A stretch of DNA of 64,000 nt from Dillenia suffruticosa (GCA_033439265.1 JAVTVX010000013.1:16906500-16970499); one strand, 5' to 3'; shown: positions 12,111-25,700, numbered from the stretch's first letter. Numbers and translations are program-made. Notes: a model not told the origin generated them from the letters alone.

Positions 12111-12446
12111 GAGTTTTGTTCCGAATTAACCTAAAAAAAAAATTTAAAATAACACCCTTCAAAAAATATTTTCAAAATTAACACACATATATCGTGACTT
12201 GAAGTCACGATATTACTGTTTATCACGGTTTCATATCGTGACTTGAAGTCACGACATGACACTGTTCATTGAACAGTAACACTGTTCAATGAACAGTGTC
12301 TGTTCAATGAACAGTGTCTGTTCAATGAACAGTGTCATGTCGTGACTTCAAATCACGATATGAGTGTGTTAGATTTGGAAATATTTTTTTAAGCGTGTTG
12401 TTTTAAAAGTTTTTTATATTTTTGAGGTTAATTCGGAACATTGCTC
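12111..12446. mobile_element. Foldback MITE with long TIRs and 9-bp TSD (Mutator-like)
   Basis: The element is 336 bp and almost entirely palindromic. The left end starts GAGTTTTGTTCCGAATTAAC and the reverse complement of the right end starts GAGCAATGTTCCGAATTAAC; the similarity continues inward for roughly 160 bp per arm. It is flanked by a perfect direct repeat CTATTAGAT (12102-12110 and 12447-12455), the 9-bp size typical of Mutator-like elements. Inside are nested palindromes built on CGTGACTTGAAGTCACG and, in the centre, tandem copies of TGTTCAATGAACAG. There is no coding capacity, so it would depend on a transposase elsewhere. A transcript would fold into a long hairpin. Confidence 0.82.
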
Positions 12447-12455
12447 CTATTAGAT

Positions 12456-12658
12456 AGCCATCATAAACATGGATGCCACTTTTCATAAAAATATTTTTGG
12501 TATTTAATAAATTTATATTTTTTCCTTGGGTAAATTTGATGACATTGTTTTGTTTAACTTATTAAATTCAGAGCGACACTCTAATATTTTTTTCTTTCAT
12601 AATTTTCTCATATGTTATTGATTTTTCCCTTTTTAACCCTTCAATATTTTCAAAATTT
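12456..12658. other. AT-rich spacer between the MITE and the G-rich tract
   Basis: I see nothing recognisable here. Confidence 0.5.
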
Positions 12659-12696
12659 GGCGGGGCGGGGCGGGGCGGGGTGGGGGGGGAGGGGGG
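12659..12696 (+). repeat. G-rich tract, (GGGGC)n then long G-runs; quadruplex candidate
   Basis: Four GGGG blocks separated by single C are followed by T, a run of eight G, A and a run of six G. It stands out sharply in AT-rich surroundings, about 1.6 kb upstream of the AFG1-like start codon on the same strand. The pattern satisfies the usual four-G-run quadruplex rule with one-base loops. A regulatory role is only a possibility. Confidence 0.7.
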
Positions 12697-13079
12697 TCAC
12701 ATCCGGCAAGACTCTTATAGCATACTAATTTATTCAATTTTTGTAATTTAATCGATAAATAAATACAAATTTTATTCAGGTTAATTATATTTTTTGATAA
12801 TAATTAAAATTTATGAATTGTAATATATGGAAACTTGTAAATGCAACCGATGTCAAAGGGATAATAATTGCTCTCGGAAGTTCATGCCCAGGTCAGTTGT
12901 TTGTGGAGATAAGGAATGGGCTAGATGCATGCCACGTGGGACACAAAAATTTCCATTTTCTCCATCACCTTGAAAAGGACCTTCTTTTAAAATATATATA
13001 TATTTTTTTTCATTTTCCTTTATGTGATTCTAATCCAAAAATAACAACTCAAAGGCGAAAAAGCAAAGCATAGAAAACA

Positions 13080-13266
13080 ACGCCGCCCACTCCCACATTC
13101 ATTGACATTAGACTCATAACCCAAAACCCTTCTAATTTTTATTTTTTTTTTCAGTATTATTGTTTTATTAGATTACTACTTGGAATCCGAGTCAAAACCC
13201 AAATATAATAATAATATAAATGAAACAGCACCAACAAAAGAGGGCTCAAAAGGCATCGGAAACGCA

Positions 13267-13304
<38 letters not shown>

Positions 13305-14254
13305 CCCTGTGTTTTTGCTTCCCTGAAAGAAAGAGCTATATTTGGGCTCATCAGAATTCAAACCCCAAATCTAGACACTAATTCTCGGTAATATCTGAGA
13401 GTTAAAAGAAAAATTAACATCCTCTTTTCTGTTGAAAAGGATCAGATTTTTGCCCAAGAAACACCGTAGTTCTGGTGCTCCAACTTTAGAGGAAGACGTT
13501 CGAATCAGGTGCCTAGTCTGATTTCTTTGATTTTGATGGACATTTTTATTTGATTGCTATTTTTTTTTACCCTCTGCTACTGTAGTTTCTACTTTTAAAA
13601 AAAAAAAATTGGCTGAATATGGTTCAATGTAGATATTGATAAACCGATTGGTTTCAATCTGCTTAGTTTTATGTTTCTTGTTCATAATTCATCATTTCCT
13701 TAAGTGGTTTTCAGAATTTTGAGTTTTCATTTGGATAAAAAATTTCTTGTTCTTATATCTTGTTGTTTTCAGCTGACTTTTCTGTTTTCTTGGTTTCTTG
13801 GTTTCTTTTTTTTTTACCCCTCTTTACGGGACATGCCGATGTTTGTAAAGCATAATTCATGATTTATAGTAGTGCGTTCTTGAGAACTTTGTTTTTTAAT
13901 AAGGAAATGAATGATTCATGAAGTTTCATGTAGCTTTATGTTTTTCATGTGGTTTTTTTTTTTTTAATATTTGATTCTCTTTTTCTTTTTTTTTTTAGTG
14001 GGATATACATATTTTTAATAACAATTTTGTTTTTTCAACTTTCTGATAATGTCGACATTTTTTTTGTCTTTTAATCAACTTTATAGGTTGGAATATGGAA
14101 TATGATGCTAATAATTTTCAGTAATTTAATTCAAGTTGCTCTTATTTTCAGTACATTGGCATATTTGGGACACTGTGAAGAACCACTCCTAGATTTTTCT
14201 TTCTTGGGGTGGTTTGGTTGATTGATTTCAGAAAATCTTCGTCTACAATTGGAG
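13080..14254 (+). other. Probable promoter and 5' leader of the AFG1-like gene, with leader intron
   Basis: A pure CT repeat (13271-13300) and purine/pyrimidine-rich stretches typical of plant leaders precede a CAG/GTGCCT donor near 13508. A T-rich stretch then runs to an acceptor TTTTCAG near 14151, or a later one near 14231. This suggests a non-coding first exon and a leader intron of about 640 bp. The in-frame TGA at 14219-14221 shows coding cannot start upstream of 14222. The transcript start is not determined. Confidence 0.45.
13271..13300. repeat. (CT)15 microsatellite
   Basis: Thirty bases of uninterrupted CT in the presumed leader of the AFG1-like gene. Plant 5' leaders often carry such tracts. 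Confidence 0.95.
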
Positions 14255-17200
14255 ATGAGAATCGCAATCCGGTCACTTAGACAATTTCGATTCGCTTTTA
14301 GGCATGGAGGATACATTCATTTGAACAATTTTGTGAATAGGACGACTTTTTCTGTAGATGCGAATCATGGGTCTATCTTTAGACTCATTTATAATGTGGA
14401 ACCCCGTCTGTTTTCACATCCTTCCTCTGTGATTTCAAGAGCTCTATTTGCTGATGCTGTGAAAGCTGCCACTGCAGGTCTTTTTTCAATCCTCATGTTC
14501 ATGTTTTTGCCTTGTATTTTACTTTTAGTGTTAGTTTTAGAAAATAGTTAGAACTCTTAAAGAATTTTTTGATTCCGGTTGTGATGATAGATGCAAGCCA
14601 AGCTGGACCTCTAGTGGAGTATGAGCGAAGAATTGCAACTGGTGAATTGGTGGATGGTGATAGTTGTCAGGTATGATCATCAATATAATCCTCTAGGTAG
14701 GCCTCTTTAATAGATCTTACAATTTGTCCAAGTGAGACCACATCCTATTGCACTTCCAATTATCATGCATTAATGTAATTGGTAGTTTTGTTCTTCATCT
14801 TATATACTAAAATGTTTAGGACATGTACTTGGACTGGGGAATGTTTTGCTTCGTCCTGGGACTTTTTTGACACCGACTCTGCAGGTGGCCACTTTAAGGG
14901 AACTTCAGAGATTGTATGATGAGCTTGTTGAATCAGCTGATGCCTGTCAGTTGGATCGCTATGCAGCTTCAAGGAAATCTGCGAGGTAAGTTCTTTGTTT
15001 GTTATCTTTCTGTTTCTTGATCTTCCATTGATCAAGGGGATTTACTGCTTGGTAGTTTTGACTAATTCCATTAATAAATGAAGTTTCAGGCATTCTATTT
15101 TGTTTCCACAGCACTTTTGTTCATTATTTGATTTGTGCTTCAGGAGTAGGTGGTTGTGGTCACGACTTATGCCACAATCTTCATACTCACCGGTGAAAGG
15201 ACTTTATCTTTATGGAGGAGTTGGTACAGGGAAAACAATGTTGATGGACTTGTTTTTTGATCAATTGTAAGTATTATTCACATACTACAGCTCCTCATCT
15301 TTTCTCTCTGTTGAAAAACAATTTCCCTCCTCATCATAGAATACAAGAAATATGCCATATTATTATACAAGCATTATCTACAATTTCTAGAAAGACTGCA
15401 ACCACTAACAGGGTTTTATCTGTTTCTACTTCTCAGACCTAGCAACTGGAGGAAAAAGAGGATCCACTTCCATGATTTCATGTTGAACGTCCATAGTCGC
15501 CTCAGAGTAAAAAAAATGGGGCCTTTAATTTCCTTCTTGTATAATTGAGGGGAAACACTGGTCTTTTTATTTTACATCCTCCTTGCTCCTTCTTTTTTTT
15601 TTTTTTTTTTTTTTTTTTCATTTTGGCTCTGTCAATCAAGCAAGCCACATTTTTTTGTTGTTAGAATTGGCAATTGTTTCCTAAGTCTCTTTTCATGCTC
15701 ATGACCATGTTTCCTCTTCTTTTAGCCTACATGTTTATTTTTTTGGCACTTCCGGTTTGCCATGCTAAACAAAGTCATTTTTACGTTTTCTTTACTTCGG
15801 TTTCTTTAATAGTCACATAGAGTTGTTGTGATTTTGACTTGAATGTTGAATATAAATGCAGAAGCATGAGGGTGTGTCAGATCCACTTGAGGTTGTAGCG
15901 GGGGAGATATCGGATGAAGCCATTTTATTATGCCTTGATGAATTTATGGTGTGTTAGAGGGTTCTTTTTTTTTTCCCCTGATTGTCAATTCAATCTGTCA
16001 GCTTTATGAATTCTGGCGTCTTTGCTTTTATTTATGTTGCAGGTTACTGATGTAGCAGATGCACTGATTCTGAACCGCCTTTTCAGACATCTTTTCAGCA
16101 ATGGCGTTGTAAGTAGTTTAATCTCAGAGGGATCTACCGGCTTTCATTTGTTCCATATGTTCTTTAGTTCCTGCTGAGAAGTAACATGCCGTTTATGCTT
16201 ATGTGATGGGAGGAAGTGTAGATTCTTGTTTCTACTTCAAATCGTGCTCCTGATAAACTGTATGAGGGTGGATTGCAGAGGGATCTTTTTCTGCCCTTCA
16301 TTTCCACTTTGAAGGTATGCATGTGAATGTTGCCTTGCACCGACATGCATAAAGTGTTGTCTCAAAATTTCAATTTTGATCAACCTTGCTGCCATTCATT
16401 TCAGTGAAGGAACTACTTTGGAATGATAGACTGTCTGATGTGTTTCTTAAAATTTTTGGTTGCAGAGTGACTAAAATCTCTCCTACTTTCTCCATTGTTG
16501 TCAAGTATTTGTAATGCTGAACGTACTTCCTATAATTTTCCTTCCACTGTATGACTTAGAAAGTTTTTTCTCTTCTGATGTAGGAAAGATGTGTGGTCCA
16601 TGAAATTGGTTCATCAGTAGATTACCGGAAATTGACTTCGGTATGCAACTCTAACTAATTTGCTCTATTTTGCATTACAGCTGTTATTTTACATTTTAAC
16701 TCATTATTATTGGTTCTAAGTTCTGGAGGCTTGTTCTTGGATCACAGGCTCAGCAAGGTTTCTACTTTGTTGGGGAGGATTTTGCAAGCTTGATTAGATC
16801 AGGCCTTCTCAGGCAAAAATTCAAACTTCTAGTCGGAGAGAATGAACCCCACCCACAAGAGGTGGAAGTAGTTATGGGAAGGACTCTGCGAGTAAATCCT
16901 CCTTCTCAGAACTACTTCATTTTACAAAACCACATGTAAAGTGTCATGTAATAGACTACTAATCTTATATGATTTTATCTTTCTATTTTTTTTTCTTTCT
17001 CTTTTCTCTTGGGTAGGTTCCTCTTGGAGCTAATGGATGTGCATATTTTCCTTTTGAAGAACTTTGTGATAGACCCCTTGGAGCTGCGGATTATCTTGCC
17101 TTATGCAGTAAGTTACTACTTTGGGTAGAGTGATTGTATAGTACATCTGTAGGCTTAATGTATACGACCGCATCCATTGTACTTTATAAGACTTAATCAA

Positions 17201-20200
17201 TATGCACATCCCTGGATCCAACCTAGACGTTTTGAATGTGAATTTTTAGTTTTTTTTTTTTCTTCTTGAATGCAACTTTTGGTCATGAAATTCAATGACC
17301 AGGTTGGTCACCCTCAATTGGGAGCCTAGAAGTTGGGTCCTTGTTTTGCATGAAAAACCAAAATAAGCTATACAAAAGAGGAGCCTTGCAAAAGCTAGGA
17401 TATTCATAGACTTCTCTTTGTTGAAAGGGAAACAAGCCCTCCACTACATTGGGAGAAGCAGGATGTAGTCAACTCCTGACCTGACAATCACCGGAGAACC
17501 CTGAAAGTACTTAGGCGTGATTCCTTGTCGACATGGAATGATGTATTTTATTATTTCAGTTTGTGAAAATGTTATGTGTATCTTTTTTATTGGAAATAGT
17601 TATTAAAAAGTTTTATAATTTTCTTTTGCAGAGAACTTTCATACATTAGCATTAGAAGGCATCCCAATCTTTGGGCTCCATAATCGGACAGCAGCCTATC
17701 GGTTTGTCACTTTAGTTGATGTAAGTCTTATTTCTTTTATTGCTTTTGTTATTTCTAGTAGCATTGTTTCTACTTTATCTCTGTAGAAGTATAGGAAAGT
17801 TATCTGTAGCTTTCTTGGTGGTGTTTGGGAAACCTCAAGTTCTTTCGTCTTAAATTTTCCGGTAAAAGGGATTTAACTTATTATTATATTGATATTTTTT
17901 TTTCAATGTAAAGTCCACCTAATTTCAGCTGAGCCTAAGATCGGCTTTCCCAAACGGGGCCTGTGCCATATTTCTGCATTATACTTATTTCCTTGCTTTT
18001 GTCAAATCTATGTATGATCTGCTCTTATCCTGCATTTTCTTTTATATTCTTTTGCTCAGCAATCGTTCTTGTGAACCAATTAATAATCTTCTCTGTTAAG
18101 ATAAATGGGCACTTTCGGTTTCATTCCTTTAGTTGCAATACTTAAAAGACTGGTTTTCCAAGTAGGAGGAGTAGCGTCCGAAGCCCAGTCCAGTTGGTTT
18201 ACGGATAACACTCTATAAGCCTGCACCTTTTTCATTTCTAGTTCTGAACCAGTCTCTTTTTTTTGGGCCGCTGATTGCATGGGGGCAGTTCCAAGTCCAA
18301 ACCTGAAATTGAATTTCAAGGCGGGATACAATCTTCTCTCTCAGCGTATTTAGTTTCAACTTAGGAAGGATGTTACTTCTTGATACCACAAATTGAACTG
18401 CCTTTGCTTCTGATCAGAAGACCTGTGCAGAACGCAGTTTATGGACACCTAGGGCTTGGTGGTTCTTGTGAAAAACTAGGTACTAGCAGATCCTTGCAGT
18501 TCCAGAATACATTAGAAGAAAAAACTTAAAAATCACCATTAAATAATATCTATATAAAATCATAATGTTGCTTGTCAAAAGAGAGACACCAAAGATGTGA
18601 TACTATTATTTTGCCATATTTGACTCCGATCATCTCAATGTCTTAGCCAATTATATGGTGTATAATATATGTTGTTAATATCGATGGAGAGACATAATGT
18701 GGTTCCACTCATTGAATTAGGCTGTTTCCACTTATCTATCACTGTCCATTTGCAGTACTCGTGTGCCTGCAGATGCTGAGTAAGACCTCGAGCCAAATGA
18801 AGGGCCAAAACTGATGATTCATTCCTGAAAAATTAGATGATTCCAGCTACCATCCTTAACATCTTTTTGTAATAATTTTGCTCTAATTACTCACAGATGT
18901 TACCACATGTTGAAATGATCTCTGAATGGATATGAGACTACATCACTTAATTATATCAGAAGGAAAAAAGTCAATCTAATAAACTGCGATGCGGGGTTCT
19001 TATTATATCACTTACTGATGAACTTCTTTCAATTTCTGGCTTTGTCATAGAAAACTGATATGTGATGCAGAGAAAATCACACACTAGTATGCCATTTCCT
19101 AAGAGGCTGAAACTACCCCTGCTTTTTTTGCCTCCTAAAAGCTCCATAGTCTTTATATTTCTATTAAGTATTAGTACGAATATATAAAGCTTCCATCTTT
19201 TGAAAAGTTCTAATTACAATTGCTGCGCAAGTGTTTATGTTATTCTTTTTGCTGGAGAGAAACTGAGAGAAGTTTTCCCCATGAATACAGGTAATGTATG
19301 AGAACAAGGCCAGACTAATGTGTACAGCTGAAGATAGCCCTTCTGATATATTTGAAAAGATTGTGACGATTGCAGATGCCCAACATATGGCACCTAGAAC
19401 CTCTTCAAGATCAAGGAAAAATGATTTGGTTGACCTTTGTGTGGACAATGAATTAGGATTTGCTAAAGATCGCACAATTAGTAGGTTTGTTGCTCTTTCT
19501 TAAAGCTTCATATTTTTTAATAATAACAGGGGAAATAAATCTAGTAAATATAAATTATTAAATTCTATGGCACCTAGAACCTCTTCAAGTGAAAATGATG
19601 TTGTGGATCTTTGTGTGGACAAAGAGTTAGGATTTTAAAAAGCGCACACATTTAGTAGGTATGCTCTTAAAGTTTCACATTTCTTAATCCAATAATAGCA
19701 AGAGGGAGTCTTTTTTTTTTTTTTTTTGGGATGAGGGCATCTTTTGGATCTTTGTATCATCTTAATATAGCTTTGGATGAATGGCTTCAAAAGGTAAGCT
19801 AGAGGAATAATGTGTATCTGGTACAAGTTAGAGGTAATTTAAATTGAGAATAAGACGAAGTGTATTAAGCAAAAAATACTCATATATGCTGGAGTGTAAA
19901 TCACAGAAAACAAAAGTTGTCAAAGAAGTTAAGGAGAAATGACTATGTAGGCCTCAGTATTCTGCATTAGAGGGCTTCTCTCATTTTGTAACTAAATAAA
20001 TTTAACTAATATCATGAATAAAAATGACCAAGAACTACAAATTATCTCCTAAAAGTTAAGCTTGATAGCCCACTAAACTTTAAGCATTCAATTGTCCCCT
20101 AAAACTTTAATAATAAAAATCTAACCTTTTTGGGAGGCATTCAAAAGTAGGTATAAGGGGGAGTTATTTGTCGTTTTAGCCCCAGAAAGGGGGGGGGGGG

Positions 20201-20880
20201 AAATAAAAATTAAAAAAAAAATGAAAAAATGAAAAAATAAAAAAATAAAAAAAAAATTCGTCAGGACAGAATAAATAAGATTATGCTAGTGGGAACTTTA
20301 TGTAGAGGCACAAGCATATTATGGTAATAAATCAACAGCAGCAAAGTGTTATATTAGACTCGTGCTGGAAACTTAGACGTTTGGAGGCCTGATTTTCCAC
20401 AACTTTTTACCCAGAATGTCTTATGGTGAATTTGGAAGAAAAAGCACAAGCACAACAGTCTGCCAGTTTGCTTTTTGGTCTTCAAAACAAGTAACTAAAG
20501 AATGTTTTCTGCAACCATCTGGCTAAATTTTACTGTTAATTTCCCATGCTTTGCTGTCTTGCTGAGTCCATAGTTTACGAACCAGGAGTCTATCTTGGGT
20601 CCTATAACTTTCATTTTTGTATGGCGGAAGTTTGATTGGTTCAGTGTGGCTGTATTTTTTTTCTATAAACAATACTGCTTCCCCCCCCCCCCAAAAAAAA
20701 AACATAAAAAATGAATTATTTGGTGGATGCGTTTGTTACTGTCCTCATGTCACAATAATTACTTGCTGCAGGTTAACAGAAATGAATAGCAAAGAATACT
20801 TGGAGCAGCATGCTGCTATGGTAGGATGGAAGGAGCAATCACAGGAAGAAAAAAGTGAGCAACTTCTACAAGCATCATGA
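14255..20880 (+). CDS. AFG1: AFG1-like mitochondrial AAA ATPase
   Basis: Fourteen coding exons, all GT-AG, phases consistent, encode 508 residues. Exons: 14255-14477, 14591-14670, 14885-14985, 15144-15266, 15437-15506, 15862-15948, 16043-16108, 16222-16314, 16584-16640, 16748-16891, 17017-17107, 17632-17720, 19291-19484, 20772-20880. The N-terminus ([19 protein letters not shown]) is Arg-rich without acids, as in mitochondrial presequences. The family core starts with [15 protein letters not shown]. Walker A is GGVGTGKT (159-166), Walker B is LLCLDEF (221-227), and a sensor-1-like STSN sits at 254-257. Afg1/LACE1 proteins act in mitochondrial protein quality control, including turnover of nuclear-encoded cytochrome oxidase subunits in yeast and human. 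The start was chosen because an in-frame stop lies 34 bp upstream. It converges on the TTC1-like gene. Its last two exons are copied at 51 kb, and exon 13 has a decayed partial copy in the following intron. Confidence 0.93.
15593..15618. repeat. Poly-T run in AFG1 intron 5
   Basis: Twenty-six T in a row. This may be slippage expansion of a polypyrimidine stretch or the tail of a small antisense retroposon, but no flanking repeat was recognised. Confidence 0.9.
19562..19690 (+). pseudogene. Decayed partial copy of AFG1 exon 13 inside intron 13
   Basis: About 80 bp after the exon 13 donor the sequence ATGGCACCTAGAACCTCTTC recurs. An altered version of the rest of exon 13 follows, including its 3' end TTTAGTAGGTATG and the first part of the intron. 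The copy has small deletions and an in-frame stop (GATTTTAA). A matching relic is present in the 51-kb duplicate (about 51445-51560), so it predates the segmental duplication. Confidence 0.8.
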
Positions 20881-22753
20881 GGTGAATATAGAAGGATCAT
20901 TAAAGTAAGTCAATAAAGTAAAAATTAAGTAATCTCAAAAAAGCAAAAGGGAAGGTCTTCTCCAGAAGACATGCTTTTAGCTGGACATCTACGCTGCACC
21001 CTCCATAATTAGTGAGCCGATGGCAGTGGGCATTATGTGGTGATAGATGAAAACATAGATTTTGTCAGAAGTGAAACCAAATGTTGGTTGTAAGTTTTTA
21101 TTTAATTACAAGGTGGCTATATATGTAGCATGACAATTTTGTTAATAAAGAAGTCCATATTGAAAAGATCAGGAGATTACTTCCACAAGGATTTGATGTT
21201 GTGGTAAAAGGACCATATGCCGCTTGGTATCAATAGTGTACATTGATTTTGTTTCATGAAAGATAAAATGCATAATTATGTAACCTCTCTCTTGCTTTCT
21301 CCGGAGAGATTTGAGTAAAGAAATTCCTAGATCCTCACTGGGTGTTGTGAAGAATTCATACCTTGAAAACTTTGGATTCATTTATGGACAGACTGAGGCA
21401 CAAATTATCATCGGGATTTTTAGTTAAGATGATGAATTCATTTTTTTTTTTTATTGGGCATCAGATCAACTGTGTCCGAAGTTTTATTCAAATTAATCCG
21501 GAAATGATGAATTCATATTTCTATTAATCCGGAAATGATGAATTCGTTGTGCCAATGGCAAATATATGGTTTAAGGCTTGACCTGACGAATTCATATCAA
21601 TGTAGCTTGAATGATTTCGGAGACTAATTTAGGTTTTTGCCATTTTACAATAATTTATTGTAATACCTAGCACTCCTTATGATTTATCCAATGCAAGTGT
21701 CAGGATTGCTGGAAGGGAAGTAGATGCCAACTTTTGAATCACTAGGTAATTATGTGCAATGTGCAATCAAGACTGCCTATCGTAAATGTAGTCAATGCCT
21801 AAAGTAAAACAGAATTGAGTTTGGGAATCAGAAAAATCAATCAATTACTGGGTTTGTTAATGACCTCATCGGCCAGGTGCAGTTACTTGTCCAAATGTCA
21901 ATAAGTAAGCAATTGCATAAGTTGCAAATGAACCGAGCTGAGTCAATTTATTCATTTCTTAAACAAATTAAACTGAGTCGAGCCTCATTTTGCAAATGAG
22001 CCTAAAAAATATTTGTTTATAACTCAGTTTAACTACTCTATTGATCTAACTGTGCTCTAAGTAAGATTATACACATAAATGAGCTTGAATTGATATTCAA
22101 ATTCAGCTGGTTTAGTAAATGAGTCTAAAATTTTTCTGACTACTTGATTTGTCTAGCTAGATAAACACCAGCGCCCCAACAGTTGGATTAACATGAAATA
22201 CAACTGGAATGGTGGTGGATCAGAAACCTACAAAATAACAAATTGGCCCAGATGGAACCATTTTGGGCAACATTTTGCTGTCAGTTTAAGTCCTCGTAAA
22301 ATAAACTAGATTCTTTGATGCTCAAAAGTAGCATAGAACAATCAATTGATTTTGACACTTGATTAAATATTAGGGGAACAAGCCGAAGCACGCCCACATA
22401 ATCCCTCTAAAAAGGGGATACAACTTAAAAGCACACAACACTCGGCGCTCAACCAGAATTTTGTCATTCCAAAAGGTTGCAATTTAAAGCTTTGCCAAGT
22501 TTGGTCACATTAGTTACGAGATATATACACCACTAATGTCTTTACATAGCTCCATTCAGTTCTGCCAAAATTTTCATGCACAGTGATATAGAAACAAAGC
22601 CAACTTGCTAAGTTTCTGAAAGCTTGCCACATTTTGCACTGTTAACATAAAACCAAGCAGAGGGTATCTTCTTCCCAGACTAAAGTCGTCCTTGGATGTT
22701 GTTGCTTCCATCAAGAGCAGGAGAGGCACCGGTTGCAGTAGTAGGCAACAACA

Positions 22754-25700
22754 CTATTGTTGGAATGAGATAGAATAGGAGCCGGTGTTGGGATCTTTAA
22801 CTGCTTTAAAGTTGTCCAGGCTCATGCCAAAGCGGCCCAACAAAGAATTGCCCATCTCTTTCAGCTTCCCTGCTCAGAAAGATACACATTTTTCAGCAAC
22901 TTTTCTGCAGGAAAATGTCTGCATACAGAAATTTTAAAAAATAAAAGAAATGAAATGAAAATAAATTTTATTGTGATTTAGCAATCCAGTAGTCACCATA
23001 TCTTAACACTACTGGATAAATCACAAGTTATCATAGTGAACAGTTTCGTGACAAAAATCATTAAAAGATTAATTAGATCCACAAATATAGTCTTCATTTA
23101 AATATGAGTAAAAACATAACTGGGAGATATTAATTAGCCAAATAAAAAAAGGAAAAAAATAAAAACATAGGCCCATAGATGCACAAGGGGATAATAATGG
23201 ACATCAGGGGAAACAATGCTAAGCCGCTTCCAATTGTATCCAAAGTTAAAAGTTCATGAAACAAAATAAAAAACAAGAAGCTGAGAAAAAGGTGCACCAT
23301 ATTCCAAGCGGGAGAGTTTCAGCACACAATGCAATCAAGCAAAATTGGAGGGTAAACTGAAGCTGAAAATGATGCAGTACGGAGGGAAGGTAAGCAAACA
23401 ATAAGACCTTTTGGAAACAAAAGTTTATATGGTCTACTGGAGGTCAAAAGATTGTGACCGTGTAATCAGCCTTGTATACTCCCCATAAATTTTGTAAATA
23501 TGTATTTGTGAGCAAAATAGTTAGACATAACTTTTTTCTTGTGGTCATAATATGTAAGAGTGGAAGAAAGCTCCCAGAGTTCTACTAAATCTTAGACCTT
23601 TATGGGAGGAAGGGAAATCCATAGGGGCATTCAGGTGTACCCCATATAAAAATCAAATGGTGGCTAAACTAGCTCCAATTCACAAATTTGAACCCAGAAA
23701 TGCATAACTTCATCAAAATTCCATGTTCCTCACTAAATTCAGAGTAAATGAAACTTTGACCAGTACAATGGTGGCTTATGATTTTCCATTTTGTTGCGTT
23801 ATTATTTGCATGCAAAGTTGTTACGTCTCCCATGTCATTGTGTGTGTCTTCATTTCATATATAAGAATGGGACCCCACAACAATTTTCTAGTCCTCGACT
23901 TAAGGGAAAAACTCATTTGCCTCTTGAGTTCTTACGTCTAGTTGGATCCAGGGGATTGAGAGGTAAAGAGGAGGGAGGCTACCTATCCTCATATCATGTT
24001 TGTATGTGTTTCTCAAAGAGGCAAAGCGGATGGAATGGGCTCAATCACTTCAACACTTGAAAATTGCCTCCACTCCGACTTGGAGGTAGTTCTCAACTTA
24101 AGGGAAAAACTCATTTGCCTCTTGAGTTCTTACCTCTAGTTTGGATCCAGGGGATTGAAAGGTAAAAGAGGAGGGAGGCTAACTATCCTCATATCATGTT
24201 TGTATGTGTTTCTCAAAGTGGCAAAGGGGATGAAAGGGGCTCAATCACTTCAACACTTGAAAATTGCCTCCACTCCGACTTGGAGGGGAGGAGATGGAGT
24301 GGAACTTTATTAAAATTGAACCTATTCTTCCAAATGTACCATTACTTCTTCAGAATTAAAGAACTGGATTCTTCTTTAATTTACCACAAATATCACTCCC
24401 ACTCTCCTCACATTCACCCACAAACAAACAAGAGAAGATCACGTCCTACCCTCTCCCTCTATCAAATATTTTAATCATCCAAACAAGGGGAAGGTACCTC
24501 CTCTCATCCAAATCCCTCTCTATTCCCTCTTAACCCTTCCCTGCAACTACCCTCCCCTTGAGACTTCCTCCAAATGGAGACTTAGAGTACATCATGACCC
24601 ATATATTACTTTTAAGTATACAAATTTTAAGTTACACCACCAACATCTATCAAGATGGACAACATGAAGGAATGCTTGGACAACAAAAAAAGATGGGGAG
24701 GTAAATCTATAAAAAAACATACGAAAAGTACAAGTGTGCAAAAGGGAGAGGAGAGGAGCAATTGGACAAGACAAGGTTGTGGGAATTAGGATTTTAATTT
24801 GGATCATTGGTAAGGTGTCTAGAATCAGATCCCAAATTGTTAGATTCTACATTTTTTCAGGAACAAAACCATATATATATATATAAAACAAATATATGTT
24901 AAAGCAACAGTAGACAATGGTCATATTATATAAATAAAGCATATTGGTGTTTTTTTAAGTGTACATATGACCTTTATTAGGAAGAATGGAATATTCGTGG
25001 ACCACAAAGAAAAAATAAAATTAGTCTCAAGAAAAAGAAAGTAAAAGAAAATGAAAGTTTTAATGAGATAAAAGGCTAATAATGTTGTCAACAATAGCTA
25101 ATGAGAATATTGGTTGGTCATAATATACATGGAATGCAATTATTTCAGTCTTTCTATTATATAATTAATTCTTTATATGGTATTATGACCCAAAAAAATT
25201 CTAAGGTTCAAAAGAAACGAAGGAAAAATAAGAATGAAAATGGAAAAAGAAGCAAGTTATTCACTCAAAATAACCAACTTCACAACAAATAGGCTTTTAG
25301 AAAAAGGAAAAAAAAATCTTATTCTTATTTTTTGTTTTTTAATTCACTAGGCATGAGGTAGGATCTTATGTTTCCACTGATTCTCCTATACAAGCCTAAG
25401 AATCCACCAGAATTCCACATTCATGCAATTTTTCCAGCCCTTTGACTCTTTTTACAGCTTTTCTATCGTAGCATCATATGATTCTACGGCCTAACTCACG
25501 ATTTTAACAACCACGTGATAAGGTATAGTGAGACCCCCATTATGGAAAAATATGAGAATTTTAACCATAAAAATGTACATATACAGTGTTGCTTTATTAC
25601 AAGTTAGTCCGCACTTGTACCAAACGTGCTCTCAAGGGTGCAATGCCTATGCATATAGACTAACATGCCTATGTTGTGCACACAAACATGTTGTCCTCTA

